Origin: an uncultured Gemmiger sp.
GTDB lineage: Bacteria; Bacillota; Clostridia; Oscillospirales; Ruminococcaceae
Length of the DNA: 64,000 nt
Assembly: GCF_934561205.1 (NCBI RefSeq)
Contig: NZ_CAKTFU010000008.1
Span: 1-64,000 of the forward strand
Reading direction: 5' to 3'
Shown one piece after another: positions 48,061-56,028 of this stretch (positions within the stretch are counted from its first letter, which is position 1; each line of letters opens with the position of its first letter). Position numbers and translations under genes: made by a program. The notes under the pieces were generated by a model. It was not told the DNA's origin. It was given only the letters and a program-made list of their open reading frames with translations, and made no database searches.

Positions 48061-49251
48061 TTATTCTTCGATCTGAAAGGTGACCTTGCCGCCCTTGATG
48101 GTGGTGACCACCTTGCCGTAGAGCAGCGCACCATCGTAGGGGCAGTTTTTGCTCTTGCTGTGCAGCTCGTCGGCGCTGACCTCGTACATATGGTCAAGAT
48201 CGACCAGCACCAGGTCGGCGTCGTAGCCGGGGGCGATCAGACCCTTGCGGTCTGCCAGACCCATCACGGCGGCGGGACCGGCGCTCATCAAAAAGCTGAG
48301 CAGCTCCAGCGGCAGGCGCTGTTCGCGGCAGAGCTTGGTGTAGCAGACGCCGAAGGCGGTTTCCAGCCCGACCATACCGGCTGCGCCGTTCTGCTTTTCC
48401 TCGGCGGTGTGGGGGGCGTGGTCGGTGCCGATGCAGGTGACGGTTCCGTCCTTGATGGCATCAATGAGGGCGGTCACGTCGTCTGCCTTGCGGATGGGCG
48501 GGTTGACCTTGTATTGCAGGCGGCTGTCGTCAAACCAGAGGTGGTGCGGGGTGACCTCACAGCTGACCCGCGCGCCGCGCAGGCGGCTCATGCGGATGGC
48601 ATCGACGGCCTCCTTGGTGGAAACGTGGCACATGTGCAGCCGGGTGCCGTAGTATTCGGCCAGGTGGCAGTTGCGCACGGTTTCGATGTTTTCGGCAAGG
48701 CGGTAATCCCAGGGGCTGATCTCGCGATCCTCGGCGTGGGACATCACGGTCAGGCCGCGGTCGGTGGCAATGGCAAAGACCCGCGCCATAACGGCGTTGT
48801 TCATGACGCCGTTGCCGTCCTCGGTGATGAATTTGACGTCCTCGGGCAGGGTGAGCAGGTGGTCGATGCTTACGCCGTCAAAGTTTTTGGTGATGGACAC
48901 CGTCTGGTTGGCGTCGCACAGGCCGACGCGGGCGGCCTCGGCCTCAACGGCGCGGGCGATCTCGGCGCTGGAGCAGACCGGCTTGGTGTTGGGCATCAGG
49001 TTCACAAAGGTGTACCCGCCCGCAGCGGCGGCGGCGGAGCCGGTGGTGATATCCTCTTTATATTCAAAGCCGGGGGTGCGCCAGTGGCAGTGGGTGTCAA
49101 TAAAAGAAGGCAGCAGTGTGCGGCCCTTGGCGTCCAGCACGTCCTCGCCTTCGGGCAGGGGCAGCCCCAGACCGATGGCGGCGATCTTACCGTCCTTCAC
49201 CCAGACTTCCAGCGGCTTTCCGTTACAGTCTTTTGCGTTGCGGATCAGCAT
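48061..49251 (-). CDS. pyrC: Dihydroorotase
   Basis: The 396-aa amidohydrolase has the metal motif FIDTHCHWRTPG (His-x-His, near residue 54) and later HMCHVSTKEA and GTDHAPHT (near 300). It is the class I type usual in Firmicutes. It is the first gene of the pyr operon and is preceded by the attenuator; pyrB and pyrR are not in the window. Confidence 0.96.
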   Translation of the reverse strand: MLIRNAKDCNGKPLEVWVKDGKIAAIGLGLPLPEGEDVLDAKGRTLLPSFIDTHCHWRTPGFEYKEDITTGSAAAAAGGYTFVNLMPNTKPVCSSAEIARAVEAEAARVGLCDANQTVSITKNFDGVSIDHLLTLPEDVKFITEDGNGVMNNAVMARVFAIATDRGLTVMSHAEDREISPWDYRLAENIETVRNCHLAEYYGTRLHMCHVSTKEAVDAIRMSRLRGARVSCEVTPHHLWFDDSRLQYKVNPPIRKADDVTALIDAIKDGTVTCIGTDHAPHTAEEKQNGAAGMVGLETAFGVCYTKLCREQRLPLELLSFLMSAGPAAVMGLADRKGLIAPGYDADLVLVDLDHMYEVSADELHSKSKNCPYDGALLYGKVVTTIKGGKVTFQIEE

Positions 49252-49277
49252 AGTTTACTCCTTTTTGCGGGTTTTAC

Positions 49278-49310
49278 AAAAAAAGACTTTTCCCAAAAAC
49301 GGGAAAAGTC
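49278..49310 (-). terminator. Attenuator terminator of the pyr operon
   Basis: On the minus strand GACTTTTCCC pairs perfectly with GGGAAAAGTC around GTTTTT, followed by seven T residues. The stop codon of the leader peptide lies in the first arm, so a ribosome reaching the end of the leader would block the hairpin. Confidence 0.85.
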
Positions 49311-49389
49311 AAAAAGAAATACCTTGTGCAGCGCACAGAGAAAAGAACGCCCCACGGTTGATTTTATGACCGATGGTAAACAACGACAT
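49309..49389 (-). CDS. pyr leader peptide (pyrL-like)
   Basis: A 26-codon frame begins ATG at 49389 after GAGAGGAG and starts MSLFTIGHKINRGAFF. Its last codons lie in a U-rich stretch (GGTATTTCTTTTTGAC), and its stop falls in the terminator arm. This mirrors E. coli pyrBI, where UTP shortage pauses RNA polymerase in a U-rich leader so that the ribosome catches up and prevents termination. The mechanism is inferred from this layout; no PyrR-binding motif was seen. Confidence 0.75.
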   Translation of the reverse strand: MSLFTIGHKINRGAFFSLCAAQGISF

Positions 49390-49422
49390 AGGGTGTGGCT
49401 CCTCTCGTACACAGTTTTTTAT

Positions 49423-49452
49423 ATTGTACCACGTTACAGGGCACGCTGTCAA
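49423..49452 (-). promoter_or_regulatory. Promoter of the pyr operon
   Basis: On the minus strand TTGACA (49447-49452) and TACAAT (49423-49428) are 18 bp apart, about 33 bp before the leader-peptide start. Confidence 0.8.
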
Positions 49453-49532
49453 TGAATGTCGGGGCGTGTCGAGTTAGGGATTTTACAGAAATTTTTCCAA
49501 ACTTTTGGACATTTTGACAATTTTTCAAACGG

Positions 49533-49561
49533 TTGCCATTTGGCAAAAAGTGTGCTACTAT
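49533..49561 (+). promoter_or_regulatory. cysE promoter with palindromic operator candidate
   Basis: TTGCCA (49533-49538) and TACTAT (49556-49561) are 17 bp apart. The -35 box is the first half of a perfect palindrome TTGCCATTTGGCAA (49533-49546), so a dimeric regulator bound here would cover the promoter. Confidence 0.65.
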
Positions 49562-49606
49562 TAAAGGTAGTGTATAGAGGCTGATTTATAGGAAGAGGGA
49601 TTTGTA

Positions 49607-50260
49607 ATGGGTCTGTGGGAGGACGCAAAAAACATTCGGGACAAGGACCCCGCCGCCCGCAATGTGGCGGAGGTCATCATTTTGTACCCCGGTTTTCATG
49701 TGCTGGTCACGCACAAGATCGCGCATTTTTTGTACAAACATCGCTGTTTTTTCTTGGCGCGGCTGGTCAGCCAGCTGGCGCGGCACCTGACGGGCATTGA
49801 GATCCACCCCGGTGCCACGATCGGCCGCAAGCTGTTTATCGACCACGGCATGGGCATCGTGTTCGGCGAAACTGCCGAAATCGGCGACAACTGCACCATC
49901 TACCACGGCGTGACGCTGGGCGGCACCGGCAAGGATACCGGCAAGCGCCACCCGACCCTGGGCAACAACGTGCTGATCGGCGCAGGGGCCAAGGTGTTAG
50001 GCCCTGTGTACATCGGGGACAACGTGCGCGTGGGCGCGGGCAGCGTGGTGCTGAAAAACCTGCCCGCCAACGCCACCGCCGTGGGCGTGCCCGCCGAAGT
50101 CGTGCGGGTGGGCAACATCAAGTGCTGCCCCGCGGACGATCTGGACCAGCAGGACCTGCCGGATATCGTAAACCAGCGCATCAGCCAGCTGGAGGCGCGC
50201 CTGAGCCGACTGGAGGCCGAGGCGCAGGGCGAGTTCCCGCCCGACAAAACAAAGCCGTAA
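49607..50260 (+). CDS. cysE: Serine O-acetyltransferase
   Basis: The 217-aa protein has the short N-terminal helical part of Firmicutes CysE (EpsC), then left-handed beta-helix hexapeptides: HGMGIVFGETAEIG, YHGVTLGGTGKDTGKRHP and VLIGAGAKVLGPVYIG. It makes O-acetylserine, the first step of cysteine synthesis. The C-terminal tail includes a heptad-like QRISQLEARLSRLEAEA coiled coil. The ribosome site is GAGGG. Confidence 0.95.
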   Translation: MGLWEDAKNIRDKDPAARNVAEVIILYPGFHVLVTHKIAHFLYKHRCFFLARLVSQLARHLTGIEIHPGATIGRKLFIDHGMGIVFGETAEIGDNCTIYHGVTLGGTGKDTGKRHPTLGNNVLIGAGAKVLGPVYIGDNVRVGAGSVVLKNLPANATAVGVPAEVVRVGNIKCCPADDLDQQDLPDIVNQRISQLEARLSRLEAEAQGEFPPDKTKP

Positions 50261-50266
50261 AACCGT

Positions 50267-50301
50267 GCCGCGCCGCCCTTTTGGGGCGGCGCGGCTGTTT
50301 T
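50267..50301. terminator. Terminator between cysE and rqcH
   Basis: GCCGCGCCGCC pairs with GGCGGCGCGGC around CTTTTGG, followed by TGTTTTTG. It lies between the convergent genes. Confidence 0.8.
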
Positions 50302-50311
50302 TGTATGGCGT

Positions 50312-52063
50312 TTACTTTTTCAGCTGTTCTTCCAGACCGGCGCGGGGCGTGACATAGACGGTGGTGTACACCTCGTACAGAACCATACCGGGCTTGGCGC
50401 CGTTGGCTTTCCAGATATTTTTGACCTCGGTGGTGTCCACCGCGACCTTGACGCCGCCGTTCTGGCTGGAATGGATGACCGCCAGCTCGGCTGCCTCCTG
50501 CTTGGTGGAATCGGGGATATCCAGGCCGCGGCTCATCACCACGCAGTGGCTGCCGGGCGCTTTTTGCACATGGAACCACAGATCCTTGCCGCGCGCGGTG
50601 TGCAGGGTCAGCTTGTCGTTTTGCAGGTTGTTGCGGCCGACCAGAATTTCAAACCCGTCGCCCGACATATACCGCAGAAAATCCGCAGGCTTCTGCTTGC
50701 GGTCACGCTGCTTGTAGTATTTTAAGTAGCCCTGATTTTTCAGCTCGGCGCGAATCTCGTTCAGTGCGGCCTCGCCGGGGGCGGACTCGACCTCATACAG
50801 CACGGTGGCCAGATATTCGATCTCGGCCTCGCCCTCGACCAGCAGCTTTTGCAGCATGGCGTGGGCGGTCTGCTTTTTCTTGTAGTCCTTAAAATATTTC
50901 TGGGCGTTGTCGTTGGGCGAAAGCCGCGGGTCCAGCTTGATGGTCACATCCTCGCCGGTATAGTAGTTCTGCACCGTGACCTGACGGTCGCCCTTGTGCA
51001 TCGCCCACAGGTTGGCTTGCAGCAATTCGCCGTACAGGCGCAGGGTGTCCGCCTTGGCGGACTGGGCCATCTCCTCGCGTCGGGCTGCCTGCTTGCGCAC
51101 TGCGCGGTCGTGCATGTTGTGCACCGCCTTATACAGCTCGCGGCTTTTCTGGCGCAGACGCTCGGCGCGGTCCTTGGTGGCGTAGTAGTCCTCCAGCATT
51201 TCGCTGTAGGTCGCGTACTGCGTCAGATGCGCGGCGGTGCCGTACTGCTGCGGCACAAAAAAGCTGAACTCCACCGGGCGCGGCGGCTCGTCCCCCTGGG
51301 CGATGCGCACCGCCGTGGGGGTGCCGCCGGCGGCGTGCTCGGCCTTCAATTCGTCCAGCGCGGCGGCGAGCTTTGTTTTTTCGGCTGCGGTCAAGTCACA
51401 CGCCAGCGCGGGCGTTTCGCCCAAGGCGCGGCAGACGGCCTCCCGCATGACAACGGGGCCGACACCCGCCACCGATTTGCCCAGTGCAGCGGCCACAGGC
51501 AGGTCTTTTTCGCAGGCGGCGGCCACCATGGCGGCGGCGCTCACCTGCAAAAAGTCGGGGCGGGCGGGCTTGGGCGGCAGCGTGTAGGCAAGGCCCGGCA
51601 AAAGCTGGCGCACCTCGCTGTCCTCAAAGTCAACGCGTTTCAAAGCGTCGATGATGCGTCCGTTTTGCACCAGAACCAGGTTGGAGTAGCGGCCCATCAG
51701 CTCGACGGCCATGGTGTTGGTGACAAGATCGCCCATCTCGTTGGTGCAGCGGAAATCAAAATACACAATGCGGTCGCCCGCCTCGCGGCGCAAATCGACC
51801 AGCCGCCCGCCGGTCAGATGCTTGCGCAGCAGCATACAAAAGCCGGGGGGCGTCATGGGGTTTTCAAAGGTTTCGCGCGTCAGGCAGACGCGCGCCGAGC
51901 CGCTGCGTGCCGAGAGCAGCAGGCGGTGGGTATCGGTGCGTGTGCGCAGGGTGATGAGCACCTCGTCGCGGGTCGGCTCGAAAATTTTGTCGATTTTGGC
52001 GTCCAGCAGGGTGGTTTTCAGTTCCTCTGCCACAAGGGCAAGAGTTGCGGCATCTAATGACAT
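50312..52063 (-). CDS. rqcH: Rqc2/RqcH-like NFACT ribosome quality-control protein
   Basis: The 583-aa protein has the NFACT-N domain (MSLDAATLALVAEEL, KIDKIFEPTRDEVLI), helix-hairpin-helix and coiled-coil middle parts (about 270-440) and a C-terminal NFACT-R domain (about 460-560: ILVGRNNLQNDKLT, WFHVQKAPGSHCVV). RqcH adds alanine tails to stalled chains on 50S subunits. Older annotation calls it fibronectin-binding protein. Confidence 0.94.
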   Translation of the reverse strand: MSLDAATLALVAEELKTTLLDAKIDKIFEPTRDEVLITLRTRTDTHRLLLSARSGSARVCLTRETFENPMTPPGFCMLLRKHLTGGRLVDLRREAGDRIVYFDFRCTNEMGDLVTNTMAVELMGRYSNLVLVQNGRIIDALKRVDFEDSEVRQLLPGLAYTLPPKPARPDFLQVSAAAMVAAACEKDLPVAAALGKSVAGVGPVVMREAVCRALGETPALACDLTAAEKTKLAAALDELKAEHAAGGTPTAVRIAQGDEPPRPVEFSFFVPQQYGTAAHLTQYATYSEMLEDYYATKDRAERLRQKSRELYKAVHNMHDRAVRKQAARREEMAQSAKADTLRLYGELLQANLWAMHKGDRQVTVQNYYTGEDVTIKLDPRLSPNDNAQKYFKDYKKKQTAHAMLQKLLVEGEAEIEYLATVLYEVESAPGEAALNEIRAELKNQGYLKYYKQRDRKQKPADFLRYMSGDGFEILVGRNNLQNDKLTLHTARGKDLWFHVQKAPGSHCVVMSRGLDIPDSTKQEAAELAVIHSSQNGGVKVAVDTTEVKNIWKANGAKPGMVLYEVYTTVYVTPRAGLEEQLKK

Positions 52064-52087
52064 ACAGTGTTTCCTCGCGTGGTGGGA

Positions 52088-52325
52088 GAGATTTTTATAG
52101 ATAAAAGATAATAGATAATAGATAATAAATTTGGTGTGTCCGCCGTGCGGACACGTTTTTATACAGGCTTACCCGTAATGTTCGCGTTGCCGTTATGTTG
52201 CGGGCGGGGCATGCCCCGCCCCTACCGGGTGGTGAATTTTTCGGCGGTGCCCCGCGCCTCGGAAGTAGCGGCGCCTTTCTTTGGTACTTTCTTTGGGCGT
52301 CCAAAGAAAGTACAAGCACCCTGTG
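52088..52325. repeat. Intergenic repeats between nif3 and rqcH
   Basis: From right to left along the minus strand this gap has the palindrome GGTACTTTCTTTGG/CCAAAGAAAGTAC (52283-52313) just after the nif3-like stop, with the conserved CCTCGGAAGTAGCGGC block next to it. A GGCGGGGCATGCCCCGCC hairpin (about 52201-52228) and a GTGTCCGCCGTGCGGACAC palindrome next to an ATAATAGATA-type AT-rich run follow. No gene is supported. Confidence 0.7.
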
Positions 52326-52329
52326 TCCC

Positions 52330-53082
52330 TTACAGATACCGATACGGGTCGGTGTCGCTCTCAGCGTGGGCGATGTCCAGGGCGGGGAAATGCTCGCGCA
52401 GGGTCTGCGCCAGCACGTCGGCAATGGCGTTTTCGGTGCCCCAGTGCCCTGCCACCACCAGCCCTATCCCCTTCTGCTTGGCCAGCAGGGCGATGTGGTG
52501 GGCAGCCTCGCCCGTGACAAAGCAGTCCGCGCCCAGATCGATGGCAGCCTGCAGATAGCTGCCGCCCCCGCCGCTGACCTCCGCCAGACGAGTGACGGGG
52601 CGGGCGCTGTCCACAAATTTTACGCCGCTGTGCAGGGTCTTGGCGCAGAACTGTGCCAGCGCCGCCGTAGTGGTGGGCATCGTGGTGCCGATGCGGCCGC
52701 AGCCGTCGGCAAAGGACTCGCGCCCCTCGCGCCGGATTCCCAGCACGTCGGACAGCATATCGTTGACGCCGCCCGCCGCCGCGTCCAGATTGGTGTGCAT
52801 ACAGATGGCCGAAATGCCGTTTTGCATGAGCATGGCGGGCACATCGTTCTTGTCCAGACGGCGCAGCGGGTCAAAAATGACGGGGTGATGGCTGACGATC
52901 AGCTCGCAGTCGTTCTCGACTGCCTCCCGCACCACGGCGGGCGTGATGTCCAGCGCGGTCAAAATGCCTGTCACGGGTGTGCCCGCGTGGACCAGAAGCC
53001 CCACGTTATCCCAGCTGCAGGCCAGCTCCGTCGGGGCGATTTTTTGCAATGTATCGTAAATTTCCTGCACGGCTACGGGCAT
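52330..53082 (-). CDS. Nif3-like dinuclear metal-centre protein
   Basis: The start at 53082 (MPVAVQEIYDTLQKI) follows GGAGG; the frame extends further upstream inside trmK without a site. The 250-aa protein has the metal motifs LIVSHHPVIFDPLRR (His-His, near residue 62) and, near the C terminus, GHWGTENAI. Nif3-family proteins (GTP cyclohydrolase 1 type 2/DUF34) form hexamers; function is unclear. Usually paired with trmK, as here. Confidence 0.93.
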   Translation of the reverse strand: MPVAVQEIYDTLQKIAPTELACSWDNVGLLVHAGTPVTGILTALDITPAVVREAVENDCELIVSHHPVIFDPLRRLDKNDVPAMLMQNGISAICMHTNLDAAAGGVNDMLSDVLGIRREGRESFADGCGRIGTTMPTTTAALAQFCAKTLHSGVKFVDSARPVTRLAEVSGGGGSYLQAAIDLGADCFVTGEAAHHIALLAKQKGIGLVVAGHWGTENAIADVLAQTLREHFPALDIAHAESDTDPYRYL

Positions 53083-53747
53083 ATCCGTTCCTCCATCTGC
53101 TGTATCAGGGCATCCACCGCGTCGGCCTCGGCGCCGGGGGCAAGGCCCAGACGGTATTTTTTCAGCTTGGCGTTTTGCTGGGCAAAGTACGCCCTGTCCC
53201 CCGGCTGGCCGGGAATTTTGCCGCACAGACATTCCAGCCCCGTCGGCTCGCGTTTTTCACCGTTGTAGCGTACATTCAGGACGGTATACCACCGTCCGGC
53301 AGCCTCGCACAGGGTCTCGCCCAGGGTGGCAAAGCCGTTTTGCGCCAGCCAGCGGCGCAGCACACTGTGCTTGGTGGCGGGCACCAGCACCAGGTTGTAG
53401 CGCGCATCGAACACCCACGGCGCTGCCGCCAGAATTTCGATGATGGTCTCCGCCCCCATGCCCGCTATGATGATGTCGTCCGCCTCGCCGGGCTGCAGCA
53501 CCGAAAGCCCGCTGCCCAGCCGAAACTGCACCGCATCGCCGTACTGTGCGCAGGCCAGCCGTGCTTTTTGCAGCGGGTCGGGGCGCAGATCGCAAGCCAA
53601 AACAAGCGGGCAGCGTCCGCTGCCCGCCAGTGCGGCGCTTAATTTGCCGTGGTCGCAGCCGATATCCGCCGCCGTGTGCCCAGGCCTGACATAGGCAAAG
53701 GCAGCACCGAGGCGGGCATCCAGCCGCGGCACATTACTTGTTGCCAA
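53073..53747 (-). CDS. trmK: tRNA (adenine22-N1)-methyltransferase TrmK
   Basis: The 224-aa SAM methyltransferase has ADIGCDHGKLS (SAM motif I, near residue 26), LGSGLSVLQPGEAD and IAGMGAETIIEIL. The trmK-nif3 order is characteristic in Firmicutes. It overlaps the DUF1858 gene by 14 bp upstream and nif3 by 10 bp downstream. Confidence 0.94.
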   Translation of the reverse strand: MATSNVPRLDARLGAAFAYVRPGHTAADIGCDHGKLSAALAGSGRCPLVLACDLRPDPLQKARLACAQYGDAVQFRLGSGLSVLQPGEADDIIIAGMGAETIIEILAAAPWVFDARYNLVLVPATKHSVLRRWLAQNGFATLGETLCEAAGRWYTVLNVRYNGEKREPTGLECLCGKIPGQPGDRAYFAQQNAKLKKYRLGLAPGAEADAVDALIQQMEERICP

Positions 53748-53940
53748 AGTAATCGTTCAGCTCGGCAGCCAGGGCGTCGGCGTCCACGCCGTGCACGGCA
53801 CAGGCCTGCTCCAGCGTTTCGCCGTGGGCGGCCATGCAGCCCAGGCAGTGCATACCGGTGGCCAGGAAAATAGGCACACAGCCCTGCGTGGGGTCATTCT
53901 GAAGAATTTCGGCAATGATGGTATCTTTCGTGACGATCAT
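53734..53940 (-). CDS. DUF1858 domain protein
   Basis: The 68-aa protein has the domain's pattern: IIAEILQNDPTQGCVPIFLATGMHCLGC followed by HGETLEQA (given as landmarks; Cys pair C-x2-C near residue 33). The Cys pair may bind a metal or be redox active. Function unknown. First gene of the trmK-nif3 unit. Confidence 0.9.
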   Translation of the reverse strand: MIVTKDTIIAEILQNDPTQGCVPIFLATGMHCLGCMAAHGETLEQACAVHGVDADALAAELNDYFGNK

Positions 53941-54030
53941 AAAAAGAATCCTCTCTTGATGTTTTTATAGCGTATGTGCCGCAAACGGCGATACATTGTT
54001 ATTATACCCCAAACGGGGAAAAAGTGCAAC

Positions 54031-54068
54031 AAAAAACCGCGCCTTACGGCAAAAACCGTAAAGCGCGG
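54031..54068 (-). terminator. Terminator of the zinc-ribbon gene
   Basis: On the minus strand CCGCGCTTTACGG pairs with CCGTAAGGCGCGG around a TTTTTG loop and is followed by six T residues. Confidence 0.85.
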
Positions 54069-54106
54069 CAGATAAGGTTTAGCTTATATCACGAAAGCGT
54101 GGTAAA

Positions 54107-54385
54107 TCAGCCGTTCTCCTTCATCTTAGCGAAGCACTCGCTGCAGTAAACGGGGCGATCTTCGCGGGGCTGGAAGGGCACCTTGCAGGTCTTGCCGCAG
54201 CTGGCGCAAACGGCGTCGAACATCTGGCGCTCACCGCGGGTGGCGTTCTTGCGGGCATCGCGGCAGGGCTTGCAGCGCTGGGGCTGGTTCTCGAAACCAC
54301 GGCTGGCGTAGAACTCCTGCTCGCCGGCGGTCCAAACGAACTCTTTGCCGCAATCCTTGCATACCAAAGTCTTGTCTTCGAACAT
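54107..54385 (-). CDS. Zinc-ribbon protein (92 aa)
   Basis: The protein has three or four C-x2-C pairs: CKDCG (residue 9), CKPC (38), CASCG (60) and CSEC (82). The first pair with EFVWTAGEQEFYASRGF matches the zf-trcl ribbon of Firmicutes proteins with unknown role. The start follows AGGAG. Preceded by the sigma-factor gene on the same strand. Confidence 0.9.
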   Translation of the reverse strand: MFEDKTLVCKDCGKEFVWTAGEQEFYASRGFENQPQRCKPCRDARKNATRGERQMFDAVCASCGKTCKVPFQPREDRPVYCSECFAKMKENG

Positions 54386-54530
54386 AGTGGGTATCTCCTC
54401 TGTGTTTGTATTTGCCCGCGGAAGAATCTAAACCAACGCATATGGAATGGACCAACGAACTGATTTTAGGCGCTACTGGGGGCAGGTTGTATATGACCAG
54501 GCAAAACGCCTGAATCCAAAATAGAAAGGC

Positions 54531-55085
54531 TCAGCTCTGCGTACCGCGCAGTTTGCGGCGGGCGCGTGCCAAGGCGTTCGCAACGCTTTTGGGGCTTGTG
54601 CCGAGGGTCTTGGCCGTCTGCGCGGGCGAAAGCCCGTTGACGCTGGCCAGCAGCACCTTGCGCTCGGTGGCCGAAAGCTCGGTGTGGACCTTGTGCAGGG
54701 CGTCGGCGCAGGCCTCGCTGGCGATGGCCTGTTCCTCGGGGCCGGGGCGGGTATCGGTGCCGTCAACGTCGGGCAGCGGAACGCTGAAATTCAGCGGCGC
54801 ATGCTTTTTGCGCAGGGCCATCTTGCAGGCGTCCTGCTGGGCGTTGCGGATGCAGGCGGCGGCAAAGGCGGCAAACGGCACCCCAGCGGCGGGGCGGTAG
54901 CTGCGCACGGCCGAAAACAGGCCGATCAGCCCTTCCTGCACGATATCCTCACGGTCAAGACCCGGTGCCTGATACAGCGAGGCACCCTTTTGTATGGCGG
55001 GCATCATGTGGGCGATGACAGCCGCGTTGGCGGTCTCGTCCCCGCTGCGCGCCTGCGCCAGCAGTTCCTCACTGATTTTTTGCAT
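54531..55085 (-). CDS. Sigma-70-family RNA polymerase sigma factor (SigH-like)
   Basis: The start at 55085 (MQKISEELLAQARSG) is chosen for similarity; an upstream frame lacks a site. The 184-aa protein has region 2 (DREDIVQEGLIGLFSAVRSY, near 45-65, and FAAFAAACIRNAQQDA) and region 4 (about 130-180, LSATERKVLLASVNGLSPAQTAKTL), the order found in SigH/SigF-type factors. The regulon is unknown. Terminator of pflA lies upstream, so it is transcribed separately. Confidence 0.88.
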   Translation of the reverse strand: MQKISEELLAQARSGDETANAAVIAHMMPAIQKGASLYQAPGLDREDIVQEGLIGLFSAVRSYRPAAGVPFAAFAAACIRNAQQDACKMALRKKHAPLNFSVPLPDVDGTDTRPGPEEQAIASEACADALHKVHTELSATERKVLLASVNGLSPAQTAKTLGTSPKSVANALARARRKLRGTQS

Positions 55086-55171
55086 AGCCTTGTCCCCCGA
55101 AGAAGATGCGAACACCTTTATAATAGCCGTAAAACGGCATTTTGTCAATCTTTTTTTTGCCCGAACCAACC

Positions 55172-55206
55172 AAAAACCGCACCGCCCCCGTCTGGGGACG
55201 ATGCGG
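55172..55206 (-). terminator. Terminator of pflBA
   Basis: On the minus strand CCGCATCGTCCCC and GGGGGCGGTGCGG form a stem with loop AGAC, followed by five T residues, just after the pflA stop. Confidence 0.8.
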
Positions 55207-55223
55207 CTCGGATACGGGTCGGG

Positions 55224-55988
55224 TTACTTTTGCGGGGCGTCGGGGTACTCGCTGACGTGCAGCAGCGCTTCGGCGGCGGCGACCTCCTCGGCCGTGGGGA
55301 CACGGGCGTCCTGCAGCGGGTAGTCGATGCCGAGGTTCTGCCACTTGAACAGCCCCAGCGTGTGGTAGGGCAAGATCTCGACCCGGCGCACGGTGGGCAG
55401 CGTGCGGATAAACGCATCCAGCGCGCGCAGCCCGTCGGCGTCGTCGGTCAGCCCCGGCACCAGCACATGGCGCACCCAGAGCGGCACGCCCTTTTGCGCG
55501 GCATAACGTGCCAACGCCAGAATATTGGCGTTATCGTGCCCTGTCAGTGCCCTGTGGCGCACGGGGTCGATCTCTTTTAAGTCCAGAATCAGCAGGTCGG
55601 TGTTCTGCAAAAGGGTGTCGAACCGTGCCATCCACGCGGGGTCATCGGGGTTGAACGGCTGGCCGGAGGTATCCAGCGCCGTGTGTACGCCCTTGGCCTT
55701 GGCCAGGCGGAATAGCTCGCTGACGAAATCCAGCTGCAGCAGCGGTTCGCCGCCGCTGACGGTCAGCCCGCCGTTGCTGCGCCAGTAGTTGCGGTAGCGG
55801 TACGCGGCATCGAACGCCTGCTGCGGGGTCTTGGCGTTGTCGCGCGTGAACGCCCAGGTTTCGGGGTTGTGGCAGTATTGGCAGCGCATGGCGCAGCCCT
55901 GCAAAAACAGGACATACCGCACGCCCGGTCCGTCCACCAGGCCGAAGGTTTCGACCGAATGGACGTAACCGATTGTGGAATCTGACAT
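55224..55988 (-). CDS. pflA: Pyruvate formate-lyase-activating enzyme
   Basis: The 254-aa radical-SAM enzyme has the cluster motif GCAMRCQYCHNPETW (C-x3-C-x2-C, near residue 31) and GGEPLLQLDF. It makes the glycyl radical on PflB. It lies 40 bp after pflB in the same transcript. Confidence 0.96.
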   Translation of the reverse strand: MSDSTIGYVHSVETFGLVDGPGVRYVLFLQGCAMRCQYCHNPETWAFTRDNAKTPQQAFDAAYRYRNYWRSNGGLTVSGGEPLLQLDFVSELFRLAKAKGVHTALDTSGQPFNPDDPAWMARFDTLLQNTDLLILDLKEIDPVRHRALTGHDNANILALARYAAQKGVPLWVRHVLVPGLTDDADGLRALDAFIRTLPTVRRVEILPYHTLGLFKWQNLGIDYPLQDARVPTAEEVAAAEALLHVSEYPDAPQK

Positions 55989-56028
55989 AGATGCACCTTT
56001 TTCTGTAAGAATCGCCGTTCAGGGCATA

